Positions 1 through 9,002 of a DNA stretch of 64,000 bases are shown here, piece after piece; within the stretch, counting starts at the first letter, position 1; every line of letters starts with the position of its first letter. The notes under the pieces were generated by a model. That model did not search any database. It was not told the DNA's origin and saw only the letters and a list, made by a program, of their open reading frames with translations. The position numbers were made by a program, and so were the translations under genes. Origin of the DNA: JAOUJD01 sp963726405 (GTDB lineage Bacteria > Pseudomonadota > Gammaproteobacteria > Burkholderiales > Burkholderiaceae_F); NCBI GenBank assembly GCA_963726405.1, contig CAVSCF010000014.1, forward strand, positions 1 to 64,000, given 5' to 3'.

Positions 1-4
1 ACCC

Positions 5-924
5 TCAGGACGCCGCGGCGCCGTACTTGGGCCGCTCGTCCTTGTCCCACAGGCCCCACTGCGTGCCCACTTCGCCTTCCTGCGCCGAGCTTCCAGGGCT
101 CGTCGAACGACGAGAAGTAGAACAGCTTGATCCCTTCGCCGCGGGCCCACTGCTGGACGTCGATGAAGTAGCGCATCGCGTTGTCGGCCGAGGGCACGGC
201 CCCGGCCACGGCCTGGCCCTTGCCGGGCCAGCCGGTCTCGGTGACGATGACGGGCTTGTCGCCGCCGGCGGCCTTCACCAGCCCGTGCATGCGGCGCAGG
301 TACTGCGCGGCCAGGTCGATGTCGGCGCCCTCCCAGAACGGGTAGCAGTTGGGCAGCAGCACGTCGCAGGCGGCGGTGAGCGCCGGCCGCTCCAGGAACT
401 GGAAGTAGGCGTCGACGCAGCCCACCGGCACGTCGTCCGGCAGCGCGGCCTTGACGCGCGCGATGTAGGCCAGCAGCTCCGGCTCGGGCAGTTCGCCGCG
501 CAGCAGCACCTCGTTGCCGACCACCGCGATGTCGACCATGCCCGTCCTGGGCCAGCTGCGATCAGCGCCTCGATCTCGCGTTCGTTGCGCTCGCGGTCGT
601 GGCTGATCCAGGCGCCCACCATCGTCTTCAGGCCCTTCGCGCGGGCCAGCCGGGGAATCACCTCGTGCCCCTCGGTGCAGGCGAAGGAGCGCACCCAGCG
701 CGTGTGCGGCGCGATGAGCTCGATGCGCCGGCGGACCTGCGACGCCGGCAGCTGGTCGCCCGCGCGCTGGCCCTCGGCGTAGGCGCTGAAGCACAGGCCG
801 TACAGGCCGCGCTGCGAACTGCTCGGCATACAGCGCGCGGATCTCGTCGGCCGTCTTGCCCGCCAGCGGCGAGGGCTCCGCGCCCGGCAGCAGCAGGCCG
901 TGTTCGCGCCAGCCAGGGCCGGGC
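5..924 (-). CDS. GH17-family beta-1,3-glucanase-like protein A (frameshifted)
   Basis: Glycosyl hydrolase family 17-type TIM barrel, expected to act on beta-1,3-glucan oligosaccharides. Reassembled across frames it reads RGLYGLCFSAYAEG, then HTRWVRSFACTEGHE, the acid/base strand VVGNEVLLRGE, CYPFWEG, the nucleophile strand VTETGWPGKG, FDEPWKL and a C-terminal WGLWDKDERPKYG before the TGA at 5-7. It is a close paralogue of the GH17 protein at 3411-4427. One-base frameshifts are visible near 822, 550 and 100, yet the catalytic segments survive. No signal peptide is seen. The N-terminal boundary is uncertain: the upstream transporter reads towards this domain with no ATG between, so 924 is only an approximate limit. 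Last gene of the beta-glucan operon seen here. Confidence 0.75.
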
Positions 925-2379
925 GCCCGAGCCCTGGGACGACGACGCGCCGGCGCGCTGCTTGCGCCGCTCGAGCTCGGCGTGCACCTCCATGGCGCGC
1001 TTCTCGTCGAGGTCGTAGTCGCGCATGATCCACATGGCCAGCAGCGTGCCGAAGATGGGCACGCCGGAGTAGAACAGGCGCAGGCCGTCCACCGCGCCCG
1101 CGGGCTGCACGGCGGCGCCCGGGGTGAAGGCCACGAAGGCCATGATCGCGCCGCTGAGCAGGCCGGCGACGGCAAAGCCGAGCTTCACCATCCACCAGTA
1201 GATCGCGCCGAAGATGCCTTCGCGCCGCTTGCCGGTGGCCAGTTCGTCGAGGTCGCAGACGTCGGCCGTCATCGACATCATCAGCGTGAACAGGCCGCCG
1301 ATGCCGAACGAGAAGAAGGGCAGCGCGAACATGAACATCCAGGGCTTGCCGGGCACCATCAGGAACCACAGCAGCACGTAGCCGATGATGCGAGATGCCC
1401 TGCGAGAGCATGAAGGCGTTCTTCTTGCCGATCTTGCGCGACATCCAGGCCACGGTGGGGATCACCGCGAAGGTGGTGACCAGCGCGCCGATGCTGCCGA
1501 ACAGCGTGGGCCAGATGCCGGCCGCCGCCGTGTCGCCGTTGAACAGGTGGTAGACGACGATGAAGAACGAGAACGCCGCCACCGTGTTGAAGGCGTTGAA
1601 GATCAGGAAGGTGGCGAAGCACAGCTTGCGGAACGGCACGCAGCCGAAGGCCTCCTTGAAGCCGTCCAGCGATCTCCTTGAAGCCCCCGCCGACGTTGGC
1701 CAGGGTCAGCGGGACGAGGTGGGTGTCGTCCTTGGTCGAGCGGCTGGGCAGGAACACGGCCGGCACCATGGCCAGCAGCATGCACGCCACGCCGACCCAG
1801 ACCGACAGCGTGCGCGTGGCCGTGTCGGCGTTCGGGAACCACTTCGGGTCGTACATCACGACCCAGAACCACGGCGCGATCACCCAGGCCCACTGGCCGA
1901 TCCACTGCGCCACGGCCATGATGCTGGTGCGCTCGTGGAAGTCGTCGCTCATCTCGTAGCCCATGGCCACGTAGGGGATGCTGAAGACGGTCAGCCCGGT
2001 GAAGAACACCAGCGACCAGAACAGGAAGTAGACGAAGTTGTAGGTCATGCCGTCGGCGCGGTGCAGCTGCCACATCGCCACGAAGCCGATGCCCAGCATG
2101 ATGGCGCCGATGAACACGTACTGCCGGCGCCGGCCCCACTTCGACCGCGTGTTGTCGGAGATGAAGCCCATGATCGGGTCGAGGATCGCGTCGTAGGCCC
2201 GCGGCAGGAAGAACAGGATGCCCCACATCCAGGTCGGGAAGCCCATGTCCTGCACCAGCACCACCATGAAGATGCCCAGCGCGGCCGGGAACATCTGGTT
2301 GGCCAGCATGCCCAGCCCGAAGGCGACCTTCTGACCGAACGGGACCTTGTGGGCTGGCGGTGGCGGCGGTTGTGGTCAT
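925..2379 (-). CDS. GPH-type MFS sugar:cation symporter (frameshifted)
   Basis: Twelve-helix transporter of the glycoside-pentoside-hexuronide:cation symporter type, probably importing beta-glucan oligosaccharides across the inner membrane. The family signature is visible as DPIMGFISDNTRSKWGRRR after the first helices; later hydrophobic blocks include FIVVYHLFNGDTAAAGI, TADVCDLDELATGKRREG and the last helix FGTLLAMWIMRDYDLDEKRA. The start is ATG at 2379 (MTTTAATASP). Frameshifts occur near 2355, 1672 and 1395, and another lies near the end at about 930. The C-terminal boundary with the GH17 domain cannot be fixed. It lies 70 bp downstream of the GH17 gene at 2450-3406 in the same operon. The family call is firm; the substrate is inferred from the neighbours. 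Confidence 0.8.
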
Positions 2380-2449
2380 GAGGTGCTTTCGTAATTGCAG
2401 TGCCGGCTCGGGCGATGGCGTTGCATGGGGCATCGGCATGCACGCAGGT

Positions 2450-3406
2450 TCAGGCGTCGACGGCCTGGGATGCCAGATCCGGATAAAGAGCCTGCATCAC
2501 CAGCTTGGGCCGCCGGTCCACGGTGAACAGGCCCCAGTGCTTCTCGGGCTCCAGCGGGTCGGGCGAGCCTTTCCACGGTTCGTCGAAGGCCTCGAACACG
2601 AAGCACAGCAGGCCTTCGGCGCGCGTCCAGTCCATCAGGTCCTGGTAGTAGACCGCCTGCAGCTCCTGCACTGCGTGTTCGGCCTGCATGCCGCGGCCGT
2701 TGCTGTTGGTGCACCAGCCGGCTTCGGTGATGACGATCGGCTTGCCGGGGTACAGCCGCGCCACGCTGGCGACGTTGTCCTTCGTGTAGTCCAGCGCCTC
2801 ATGGATGTGCTTGTATTCCCACACCGGGTAGGTGTGCAGCGAGATGAAGTCGAGCTCCGGGCACCAGCGGGCCAGCTTGTGCTGCCAGGGCACGTAGTTC
2901 TCGCAGAAGGTCACCGGCTGCGCGACGGCCGCCTTCACGCGGCGCACGTACTCGACCATGTGCGACACCGGCACGAAGTGGTCGGTCCAGTCGACGGTGG
3001 CCTCGTTGCCCACGGCCACCGAGAACACGCTGTCCGCGTAGCGCGTTGGCCAGCGCGATCAGGCGCTCCAGCTCGGCGGCGTTTCGCGCCGGCTGGCCTC
3101 GAGCTGCTCTTCGCTGTAGCTGCCGCCCCAGGGGCAGCCGAAGTTGTTCATCTCGGCCCGAGGTAGGCGCCCAGCATCACCTGGAACGGCAGCGGTCCTC
3201 GCGCGATCACCTGCAGCACGCGCTCGGCGTGCGGGCTGCAGTCGTACAGGCGCAGCAGCTGCCAGTGGCGCGCCAGCAGGTGCAGGTCTTCGCGGATCTC
3301 GCGACCGACGGGTAGATCTGCGTGTCCGGGCTCTGGCCCTCGCGGTAGCCGGAGTAGCAGATGGCGTTGCCTTCGGTGGCAGCGGTGTCAGCGTGGCGTG
3401 CGTCAT
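2450..3406 (-). CDS. GH17-like beta-1,3-glucanase protein B (frameshifted)
   Basis: A second, more divergent GH17-type enzyme. Read across frames, it starts MTHATLTPLP at 3406, passes through ICYSGYREGQSPD, LRLYDCSPHAERVL, MNNFGCPWGG, the acid/base segment FSVAVGNEATVDW, ISLHTYPVWEY, the nucleophile strand IVITEAGWCTNSNG and FEAFDEPWKG, and ends ...LASQAVDA. Frameshifts lie near 3382, 3300, 3155, 3090 and 3048; at least two fit loss of one base from a homopolymer (GGGG and AAAA). The net length is a multiple of three (957 nt). The start is 4 bp after the stop of protein C, which suggests translational coupling. No signal peptide is seen, so a cytoplasmic role on imported oligosaccharides is inferred. 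Confidence 0.75.
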
Positions 3407-3410
3407 GGAT

Positions 3411-4427
3411 TCAGCCGAACTTGGGCCGGGCGTCCTTGTCCCACAGGCCCCAGTAGGCGCCGACGTCGCCTTCGGCGCCCACCTTCCAGGCCTCGTCGAA
3501 GGCGGCGAAGTAGAACACCTCGATGCCCTCGCGCTCGGCCCAGGCGGCGGTGTCGACGAAGTACTGCATCGCCGCTTCGGCGCCGGGCACGCGCCGTGGA
3601 AGGCGCTGCCCTGGTCGGGCCAGCCGGTCTCGCTGATGAGGATGCGCTTGCCCGGCGCGGCCGCGCGCGTGCGCGCCAGCATGCTCTGCATGTAGGGCAG
3701 GGCCTGCTCGCGCGGGCAGCCCTCCCAGAACGGGTAGCAGTTGGTCATCACCACGTCGCACACGGCGGTGACGCGCGGGTGCTTCTCGAACAGGAAGTAG
3801 GCGTCGACGTAGCCCACCGGCACGCCGGGCAGGGCCTGCCTTCACGCGCTGGATGTGGCCGATCAGTTCGTCCTCGGCCAGGTCTTCGCGCAGCAGCACC
3901 TCGTTGCCGACCGCCACGATGTCGGCATGGCCGGCACGCGCCACGGCGATCGCGCCGGCGATCTCGCGCTCGTTGATCTCGCGGTCGGTGCCCAGCCAGG
4001 CGCCGACCAGCGTCTTCAGGCCCAGCTCGTGCGCGATGCGCGGCGTCTGCTCGTGGCCGTCGGTGCACGAGAAGCTGCGCACCCAGCGCGTGTGCGGCCG
4101 GATGATCGCCATGCGCTCGCGGATCTGCGCCGCGCTGATCTGCGAGCCGGGCTGCTGGCCTTCGAGGTAGGGGCTGAAGCACAGGCCGTGGATGCCGCGC
4201 TCCAGCGTGGCGCGGAACGCCGCGTCCAGCCGGGCGCGTTCGGCCAGCGCCAGCGGGGCCACCGCCGGCGGGTTGCCGACGCTGCCCGGCACGAAGCCGG
4301 TGGCCGCGGCGCCGCCCGCTGACTGGGAGCCATGCGCGGCCCCGCCAGGCGCGAAGGCCGGCGCCCACGGTTGCGAACCGCCGTGGCCCGCGGGGCGGGC
4401 ATCGGCGTCATGGGGCTTCGTGCTCAT
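3411..4427 (-). CDS. GH17-family beta-1,3-glucanase-like protein C (frameshifted)
   Basis: GH17-type TIM barrel of about 338 residues. Residues 1-60 are a low-complexity Gly/Ala/Pro leader without a signal peptide, followed by GIHGLCFSPYLEGQQPG, HTRWVRSFSCTDGHEQ and the acid/base strand IVAVGNEVLLRED. The stretch from about 3843 to 3595 must be read in another frame, giving VGYVDAYFLFEKHP, TNCYPFWEG and the nucleophile strand ILISETGWPDQG. The original frame then resumes to WGLWDKDARPKFG. The two compensating frameshifts leave the overall ORF open, so a gene caller would report it as intact with a nonsense core. ATG at 4427 has AGGAG 9 nt upstream. Paralogue of protein A; fourth-last gene of the operon. 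Confidence 0.8.
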   Translation of the reverse strand: MSTKPHDADARPAGHGGSQPWAPAFAPGGAAHGSQSAGGAAATGFVPGSVGNPPAVAPLALAERARLDAAFRATLERGIHGLCFSPYLEGQQPGSQISAAQIRERMAIIRPHTRWVRSFSCTDGHEQTPRIAHELGLKTLVGAWLGTDREINEREIAGAIAVARAGHADIVAVGNEVLLREDLAEDELIGHIQRVKAGPARRAGGLRRRLLPVREAPARHRRVRRGDDQLLPVLGGLPARAGPALHAEHAGAHARGRAGQAHPHQRDRLARPGQRLPRRVPGAEAAMQYFVDTAAWAEREGIEVFYFAAFDEAWKVGAEGDVGAYWGLWDKDARPKFG

Positions 4428-4463
4428 CTTTCTTGTCTCCTGATGCGTTCTTGGCGGCGTTCG

Positions 4464-5391
4464 TCAGCTGCGCCGCTCGGACACGTGCCCGGGCTCCCAG
4501 GGCATCACGCCCGGGCCGCGCGGCGGCACCGGGCCGTAGCCGCCGACCTTGTCGTACACGCGCACGTAGTCCACCACCAGCTCGGCGGGAACTTGGTGGC
4601 CGCATTGGGCACGCCCGGGAAGTTGCCGCCGACGGCCACGTTCATCAGCAGGTAGAACGGCTGGTCGAACGGCGCCGGCCAGGGGTTCAGATCGGCCTCG
4701 CTCGCGGCTTCGACGCCGGCACCGTCCTCGAGCCGGCTGCAGCTCCACCAGTGGCGGTAGGTGCAGGTCTGCGTCGCGTCGACGAAGAACCGGATCTCGC
4801 CCGGCTCCCATTCGACGGCGTACAGATGCCAGTCCGACACCAGGCTGCCGCGCGGCAACGCGTGCGTGGTCGTTACCAGCGAGCGCGCGGGAACGTGGAG
4901 CCGAAGTGGATGCTGTTGAGCACCTCCTCGGGCTTCTCGCCGACGATTTCCATCAGGTCGATCTCGCCGCTGGCGGCCCAGCCGCCGTACTTGTCTTCCA
5001 CCGGCAGCAACCACAGCGCCGGCCACAGCCCCTTGCCCCAGGGCACGCGGGCGCGGAACTCGATGCGGCCGTACTGCTTGGCGAACAGCACGCTGCCGTC
5101 GCGCGCCTTGGTCTTCAGGCGCGCCGACGTGTAGCCGCAGCCGTGCAGCGGCGCCTTGACGGCGCGGATGAACAGGCAGCTGTCGCGCACCACCACGTTC
5201 TCCGGCTCGTGCGTGTAGTACTGCAACTCCTCGTTGCCCCAGCCGGCCACCCAAGTGTGGTTCTTGTAGTCGTAGAAGCCGTTGCCGAGGTCGAAGTCCC
5301 ACTTGCTGCGGTCTACCGCGTCGCCCTCGAACTCGTCGCTCCACACTAGGGTCCAGCCGGGCCGGCTGCGGTTGTCGTTGGCGGCGTTCAA
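4464..5391 (-). CDS. GH16-family endo-beta-1,3-glucanase (laminarinase) (frameshifted)
   Basis: Family 16 glycoside hydrolase, expected to cut internal beta-1,3 bonds of laminarin-like glucans by retention. The N-terminus has LVWSDEFEGD, then GNEELQYYT, RIEFRARVPWGKGLWPALW and the catalytic ExDxxE motif in GEIDLMEIVG; the C-terminal part has WHLYAVEWEPGEIRFFVD and VVDYVRVYDK. Frameshifts near 4890 and 4590 split it. The start is taken as TTG at 5391 because an AAGGAG Shine-Dalgarno (5398-5403) sits 6 nt in front. A longer TTG start at 5406 would place that motif inside the gene. No signal peptide is visible, unusual for a laminarinase. It begins 18 bp after the GH1 stop. Endo- versus exo-activity cannot be read from sequence alone. 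Confidence 0.85.
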
Positions 5392-5409
5392 GCGATGCTC
5401 CTTCAACAG

Positions 5410-6823
5410 TCAGTTCCGGCCGAGCGTGGTTACTGGCGTTCCGGCGCCAGAGGCACGTTTCGCGGGGCGCGCGGCCGCGCGCCACCGGGCCAGGAAGTCG
5501 CGGTACCAGCTGCCGCTGTCCTTGAGCGTGCGGTGCTGGGTCGCGTAGTCGACGTGCACCACGCCGAAGCGCTTGGTGTAGCCGCGCGTCCACTCGAAGT
5601 TGTCGATCAGGCTCCAGACCATGTAGCCGTTCACCGGCACGCCGTGCGCGAGCGCGTCCGCCAGCGCGCGGATGTGCCGCGCCAGGTAGGCCGTGCGCTC
5701 CGGGTCGTGCACCCGGCCGTCGACCACTTCGTCCTCGAAGGCGGCGCCGTTCTCGGTGATGACGAGGGGCGGCACCGGATAGTCCCGCTGCAGCCGCAGC
5801 AGCAGGTCGGTGAGGCCCGACGGATAGACCTCCCAGCCCATCTCGGTGAACTGCGCGCCAGCGCGCAACCGGTCAGGCCCCGCTCCCGCGCCGACGACCA
5901 CGCGCGAGTAGTAGTTGACGCCGAGATAGTCCATCGGCGCGGCGATCGCCGCGAGATCGCCCTCGTGCACGTGCGGGACGTCGGCGCCCAGGTTCGCCCA
6001 GATGTCGGCCGGGTAGCCGCGGCCGAACAGCGGGTCCATGTACCAGCGCAGCAGGCGACCGTCTTCCAGGCGAGCCAGCGCGGCGTCCTCGTCGCTGGCG
6101 CTGGCGGGGATCACCGGCGCGAGATTCAGGATGATGCCCAGGTGCGCGTGGCAGCCGGCATCGCGCAGCGCCCGCAGGGCAAGCCCGTGGCTGAGCAGCA
6201 GGTGATGCGACACCTGCATCGCGACCTGTCGGTCGCGCACGCCCGGCGCGAACTCGCCGCTCTCGTGGCCGAGCGTGGCGATCACCCAGGGTTCGTTGTG
6301 CGTGGTGATCGCGCTGACGCGGTCGCCGAGCCAGGCGTCGATCCCCAGTGCGTAGTCGACGAAGCGGCTCACCGTGTCGCGGCTGGCCCAGCCGCCGGCG
6401 TCCTGCAACTCGGCCGGCAGGTCCCAGTGGTTCAGGGTGAGGTAAGGCTGCACGCCGCGCGCCAGCAGGCCATCGACCAGGCGGTCGTAGAAGGCCAGGC
6501 CGCGCTCGTTCCACATGCCGCGCCCGCCGGGCTGCACGCGCGGCCACGACACCGAGAAGCGGTAGGCATTGACGCCGAGCGCCGCCACCAGGTCGAGGTC
6601 CTGTTCGAGGAGGGTGCACGTGATCGCAGGCGATGTCGCCGGTGCTGCCGTCAGCGATGGCGCCCGGCACGCGACAGTAGCGGTCCCAGATCGACTCGCC
6701 CTTGCCGTCGTCGCGGGCGGCGCCCTCGATCTGGAATGCGCTCGTCGCCACGCCCCAGACGAAACCGTCAGGGAAGCGCTCGGGCGCGGCCTCGCGCAGC
6801 GGATGGGAATCGGGAGCGTTCAT
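5410..6823 (-). CDS. GH1-family beta-glucosidase (frameshifted)
   Basis: Family 1 beta-glucosidase, releasing glucose from oligosaccharides in the cytoplasm. The N-terminus is FPDGFVWGVATSAFQIEGA, then SIWDRYCRVPG, the acid/base motif THNEPWVIATLGHESGEFAPG, NYYSRVVV, the nucleophile motif LVITENGAAFEDE and the C-terminal IDNFEWTRGYTKRFGVVHVDY. About 470 residues when repaired, normal for the family. One frameshift near 6615, where the reading leaves GDIACDH and resumes at LEQDLDLVAALG; the span of 1,414 nt fits a one-base indel. ATG at 6823 is the first in-frame start before the conserved FPDGFVWG. First structural gene of the operon, about 370 nt downstream of the predicted promoter. Confidence 0.88.
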
Positions 6824-7191
6824 CGCAGGGACCGCCCGCGCGCCGTCTGGCGGACCAATACCGCCTCGGCATTGCGGCAGCGCGGCCGCTGATCCGTTGC
6901 CGCGAGGCCCGCACCAACAGGACGCCTTGCGACGGCGCGGTGCTCACCGACCCGGTCTTCAGCGCTTGGCCCCGGCAATCCGCCGCGCCGTGCGCGCAGC
7001 GCTCGCGGAAGCGCGGCGCGCTCAGTGGGCCGGCCCTGACCTTCGTGCCATTGGCGAAGGCATTCCGACCGCGCGCGCCGATCGTGCGTAGGCAAGCGCC
7101 GCGTGGCGCGGGGCGGAGGCATGGAGTCGGGTGCATGGGCGCAGGCACGGGCGTCTGCGCCTTCGAAGGGGAAGTTGACGGCCCGCCGTCT
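6824..7191 (-). other. Long untranslated leader of the beta-glucan operon
   Basis: About 368 bases between the LacI-type operator and the GH1 start codon. I found no convincing gene on either strand; the ORFs present are GC-driven and match no family I know. If the promoter at 7207-7236 is the only one, this is an unusually long 5' leader. A second promoter nearer GH1 or a small RNA cannot be excluded. Confidence 0.4.
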
Positions 7192-7205
7192 TGAAAGCGC
7201 TTTCA
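7192..7205. promoter_or_regulatory. LacI-family operator palindrome
   Basis: TGAAAGCGCTTTCA is a perfect 14-bp inverted repeat with the central CG typical of LacI/GalR-family operators. It starts just downstream of the -10 box of the minus-strand promoter at 7207-7236, so a bound repressor would cover the transcription start. The lacI gene lies about 100 bp away. Repression of the beta-glucan operon until an oligosaccharide inducer appears is inferred. Confidence 0.85.
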
Positions 7206-7206
7206 G

Positions 7207-7236
7207 ACTTTACGAGACGCGCTTGCGAACTGTCAA
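7207..7236 (-). promoter_or_regulatory. Promoter of the beta-glucan operon
   Basis: On the minus strand a perfect TTGACA (7231-7236) is followed by an 18-bp spacer and TAAAGT (7207-7212, 4 of 6 matches to TATAAT). The LacI-type palindrome sits one base downstream. This is the classic layout of a sigma-70 promoter blocked by a LacI repressor. Confidence 0.75.
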
Positions 7237-7306
7237 TCGAAGTTGGCCGGGCGTGCTGCCGTTGCGCCGCAAGGGAACCGGGCCGCGGCGTCAGGGAGGC
7301 CGGGTT

Positions 7307-8344
7307 TCAGGCCGCCAGCGCGCGGGTCGATTCGCGGACGATCAGCTGCGGCACCGGCACCTCGAGCGACGTACGCTCGCCGGCGAGCAGATCCAGCATC
7401 GCGCGCGCGGCCAGCTGCCCGATCTCGTGTATCGGGTAGTGAACGGTGGTCAACCCGGGCACCGTGTACAGCGAGCCCGCGACATCGTCGAAGCCGACCA
7501 GCGACACGTCGACCGGCACGCGCAGACCGTGCCGGAACAGCCCGAGGCGGGCTCCGAAGGCCATCTGGTCGTTTGCCGCGAAGATCGCCGTGAACCGCGT
7601 ACCGCGCGCGTGCAACCGATCGACGGCCTCGACGCCGCTCTGCTCATTGAAGTCGCCAGGAAGCAGCAGGTGAGGATCGGCGCGCAGCCCGGCATCCTGC
7701 AGAGCCGACTCGTAACCCTTCTGGCGCTCGACCGAATCCGGGTGGTGTGGATCGCCGGCGATGAAGGCGATCCTGCGGTGGCCGAGGCCGATCAGGTGCT
7801 CGGTCGCCAGACGCGCCCCCTCGCGGTTGTCGAAGTCCATCGAAATCAAGTTGGCCGCCTTGAGCTGGCGGCCGGTGACCACGACCGGCAACGACCGCGC
7901 CACCGTCCGAAGCGCGGCATTCGACAGGCGACCGGTCAGCACGATCAGCCCGTCCACGCGGCGCTGGCGCAGCAGGTCGATGCAGCGCTTCTCCTCGTCG
8001 GCGCGCCAGTGCCCGCTCATGAACAGCGGGCTGTAGCCGGCGCCGCCCAACGCTTCCTCGATGCCGCGCAGCGCACGTCCGTAGAACGGACTGTCAATGG
8101 CCTGCGTAACCACGCCGATACTGAGCGTGCGGCCGCCCGCCAGGCCGCGGGCGACCGGATTCGGCACGAAGCCGAGCTTGGCTATCGCGCGTTCGACCGC
8201 CTTGCGCCTTTCGTCGCTGACGACCGCAGTGCCATTGAGGATGCGCGACACCGTACTCGGCGAAACGCCAGCGCGCTCGGCGACCATTTCCAGTGTCACC
8301 TTGCCGGTCGCGGCGCCACCCCTGCCTAGAATCGCCTTGTGCAC
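7307..8344 (-). CDS. LacI/GalR-family transcriptional repressor
   Basis: Sugar-responsive repressor of 345 residues. The N-terminal helix-turn-helix reads VTLEMVAERAGVSPSTVSRIL, with the hinge region RGLAGGRTLSIGVV, then a periplasmic-binding-protein-like effector domain (SLPVVVTGRQ, IAFIAGDPHHPDSVERQKGY, DVSLVGFDDV, TVHYPIHEIGQLA). GTG at 8344 is chosen because it begins 16 residues before the HTH; the upstream 43 codons to 8473 look non-coding and contain the operator-like site. It reads in the same direction as the glucan operon, with its stop 100 bp before the operon operator. Intact, unlike the genes it should control. The ligand, probably a beta-glucan oligosaccharide, is inferred from context. 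Confidence 0.9.
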   Translation of the reverse strand: MHKAILGRGGAATGKVTLEMVAERAGVSPSTVSRILNGTAVVSDERRKAVERAIAKLGFVPNPVARGLAGGRTLSIGVVTQAIDSPFYGRALRGIEEALGGAGYSPLFMSGHWRADEEKRCIDLLRQRRVDGLIVLTGRLSNAALRTVARSLPVVVTGRQLKAANLISMDFDNREGARLATEHLIGLGHRRIAFIAGDPHHPDSVERQKGYESALQDAGLRADPHLLLPGDFNEQSGVEAVDRLHARGTRFTAIFAANDQMAFGARLGLFRHGLRVPVDVSLVGFDDVAGSLYTVPGLTTVHYPIHEIGQLAARAMLDLLAGERTSLEVPVPQLIVRESTRALAA

Positions 8345-8379
8345 GCTAGTTCCGCCGAAAGTTCGATTATTGGCTGGTA

Positions 8380-8417
8380 ATTTTAGGTAAGCGGGCGGCC
8401 GAAGGAAAACGCTTTCA
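8380..8417 (-). promoter_or_regulatory. lacI promoter region with degenerate operator
   Basis: GGAAAACGCTTTCA (8404-8417) matches 12 of 14 positions of the perfect operator at 7192-7205. A TAAAAT -10-like box (minus strand, 8380-8385) follows 18 bp later, so the site overlaps where the -35 should be. This suggests weak autorepression of lacI. The stretch 8418-8644 upstream shows nothing I can identify. Confidence 0.55.
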
Positions 8418-8644
8418 TCGCGATGCCCCCGGAGTGTCGACGATCGCTCAGAACTGACCCACGTCAACAGCACTACTCAGTGGCGCAGGTCCGCGAGCTA
8501 CAGGAAGCTCTGGAACTTTTCCAAGACGACTCCGGGCGCACGAACATTTCGCTACAGATGCTGGCGCGGCAGAACCGTACCGCAGTGAAGCGCGAGGCCG
8601 GTGACAGTGTCCAAGTTCCCCGAGTCCGCCCAGAGTCCCCCAGG

Positions 8645-8682
8645 AAAGAAAAACGGCCTAGGGCTGGTGGCCCTAAGCCGTT
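8645..8682 (-). terminator. Rho-independent terminator after tRNA-Arg
   Basis: A 13-bp stem with one mismatch (8652-8664 with 8670-8682), a 5-nt loop and, on the minus strand, a TTTTTCTTT tail. It lies 18 bp downstream of the tRNA-Arg 3' end, ending tRNA transcription before the lacI upstream region. Confidence 0.85.
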
Positions 8683-8700
8683 GAATTTGAACTGAATGTG

Positions 8701-8777
8701 TGGCGCGCCCGGCAGGATTCGAACCCACGACCCCTTGGTTCGTAGCCAAGTACTCTATCCAACTGAGCTACGGGCGC
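8701..8777 (-). tRNA. tRNA-Arg (anticodon ACG)
   Basis: 77-nt cloverleaf starting GCGCCCGTAGCTCAG, with anticodon arm CTTGG-CTACGAA-CCAAG (anticodon ACG, normally edited to ICG), T arm GTGGGTTCGAATCCTGC and acceptor CGGGCGC followed by G and an encoded CCA. It reads CGN arginine codons. A TAAACT -10-like hexamer lies at 8790-8795 on the minus strand. tRNA-Arg genes are common integration sites, relevant to the accessory locus downstream. Confidence 0.97.
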
Positions 8778-9002
8778 GCGAGGCGGCGGAGTTTATCACA
8801 GGGGGACGTTCGTCCTGCTGGAGCGGATAGCTCGCAGGGCTGGCAAACGACAGTCGGAAATCGGGCGGACGGATAGCTCGCTTCGCCTCTTCCCTCCGCT
8901 TCGCTCCGGGACCACCCTCGGCGCCGCCGGGGCTGTCCTTCGCCCGGCTGCGCCGGGCTCGTCGAACCGGGGACGCTTCTCACCGCCCATCACGCACCAA
9001 GC

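Noticed and set aside
5395..7194. Long plus-strand ORF of 599 codons opposite GH1
   Set aside because: Antisense to a clear GH1 gene; composition is Arg/Ala/Val/His-rich as expected from GC-rich shadow frames, with no domain.
8423..8695. 90-codon plus-strand ORF upstream of tRNA-Arg
   Set aside because: It crosses the lacI upstream region and a terminator, with no start signal or recognisable sequence.
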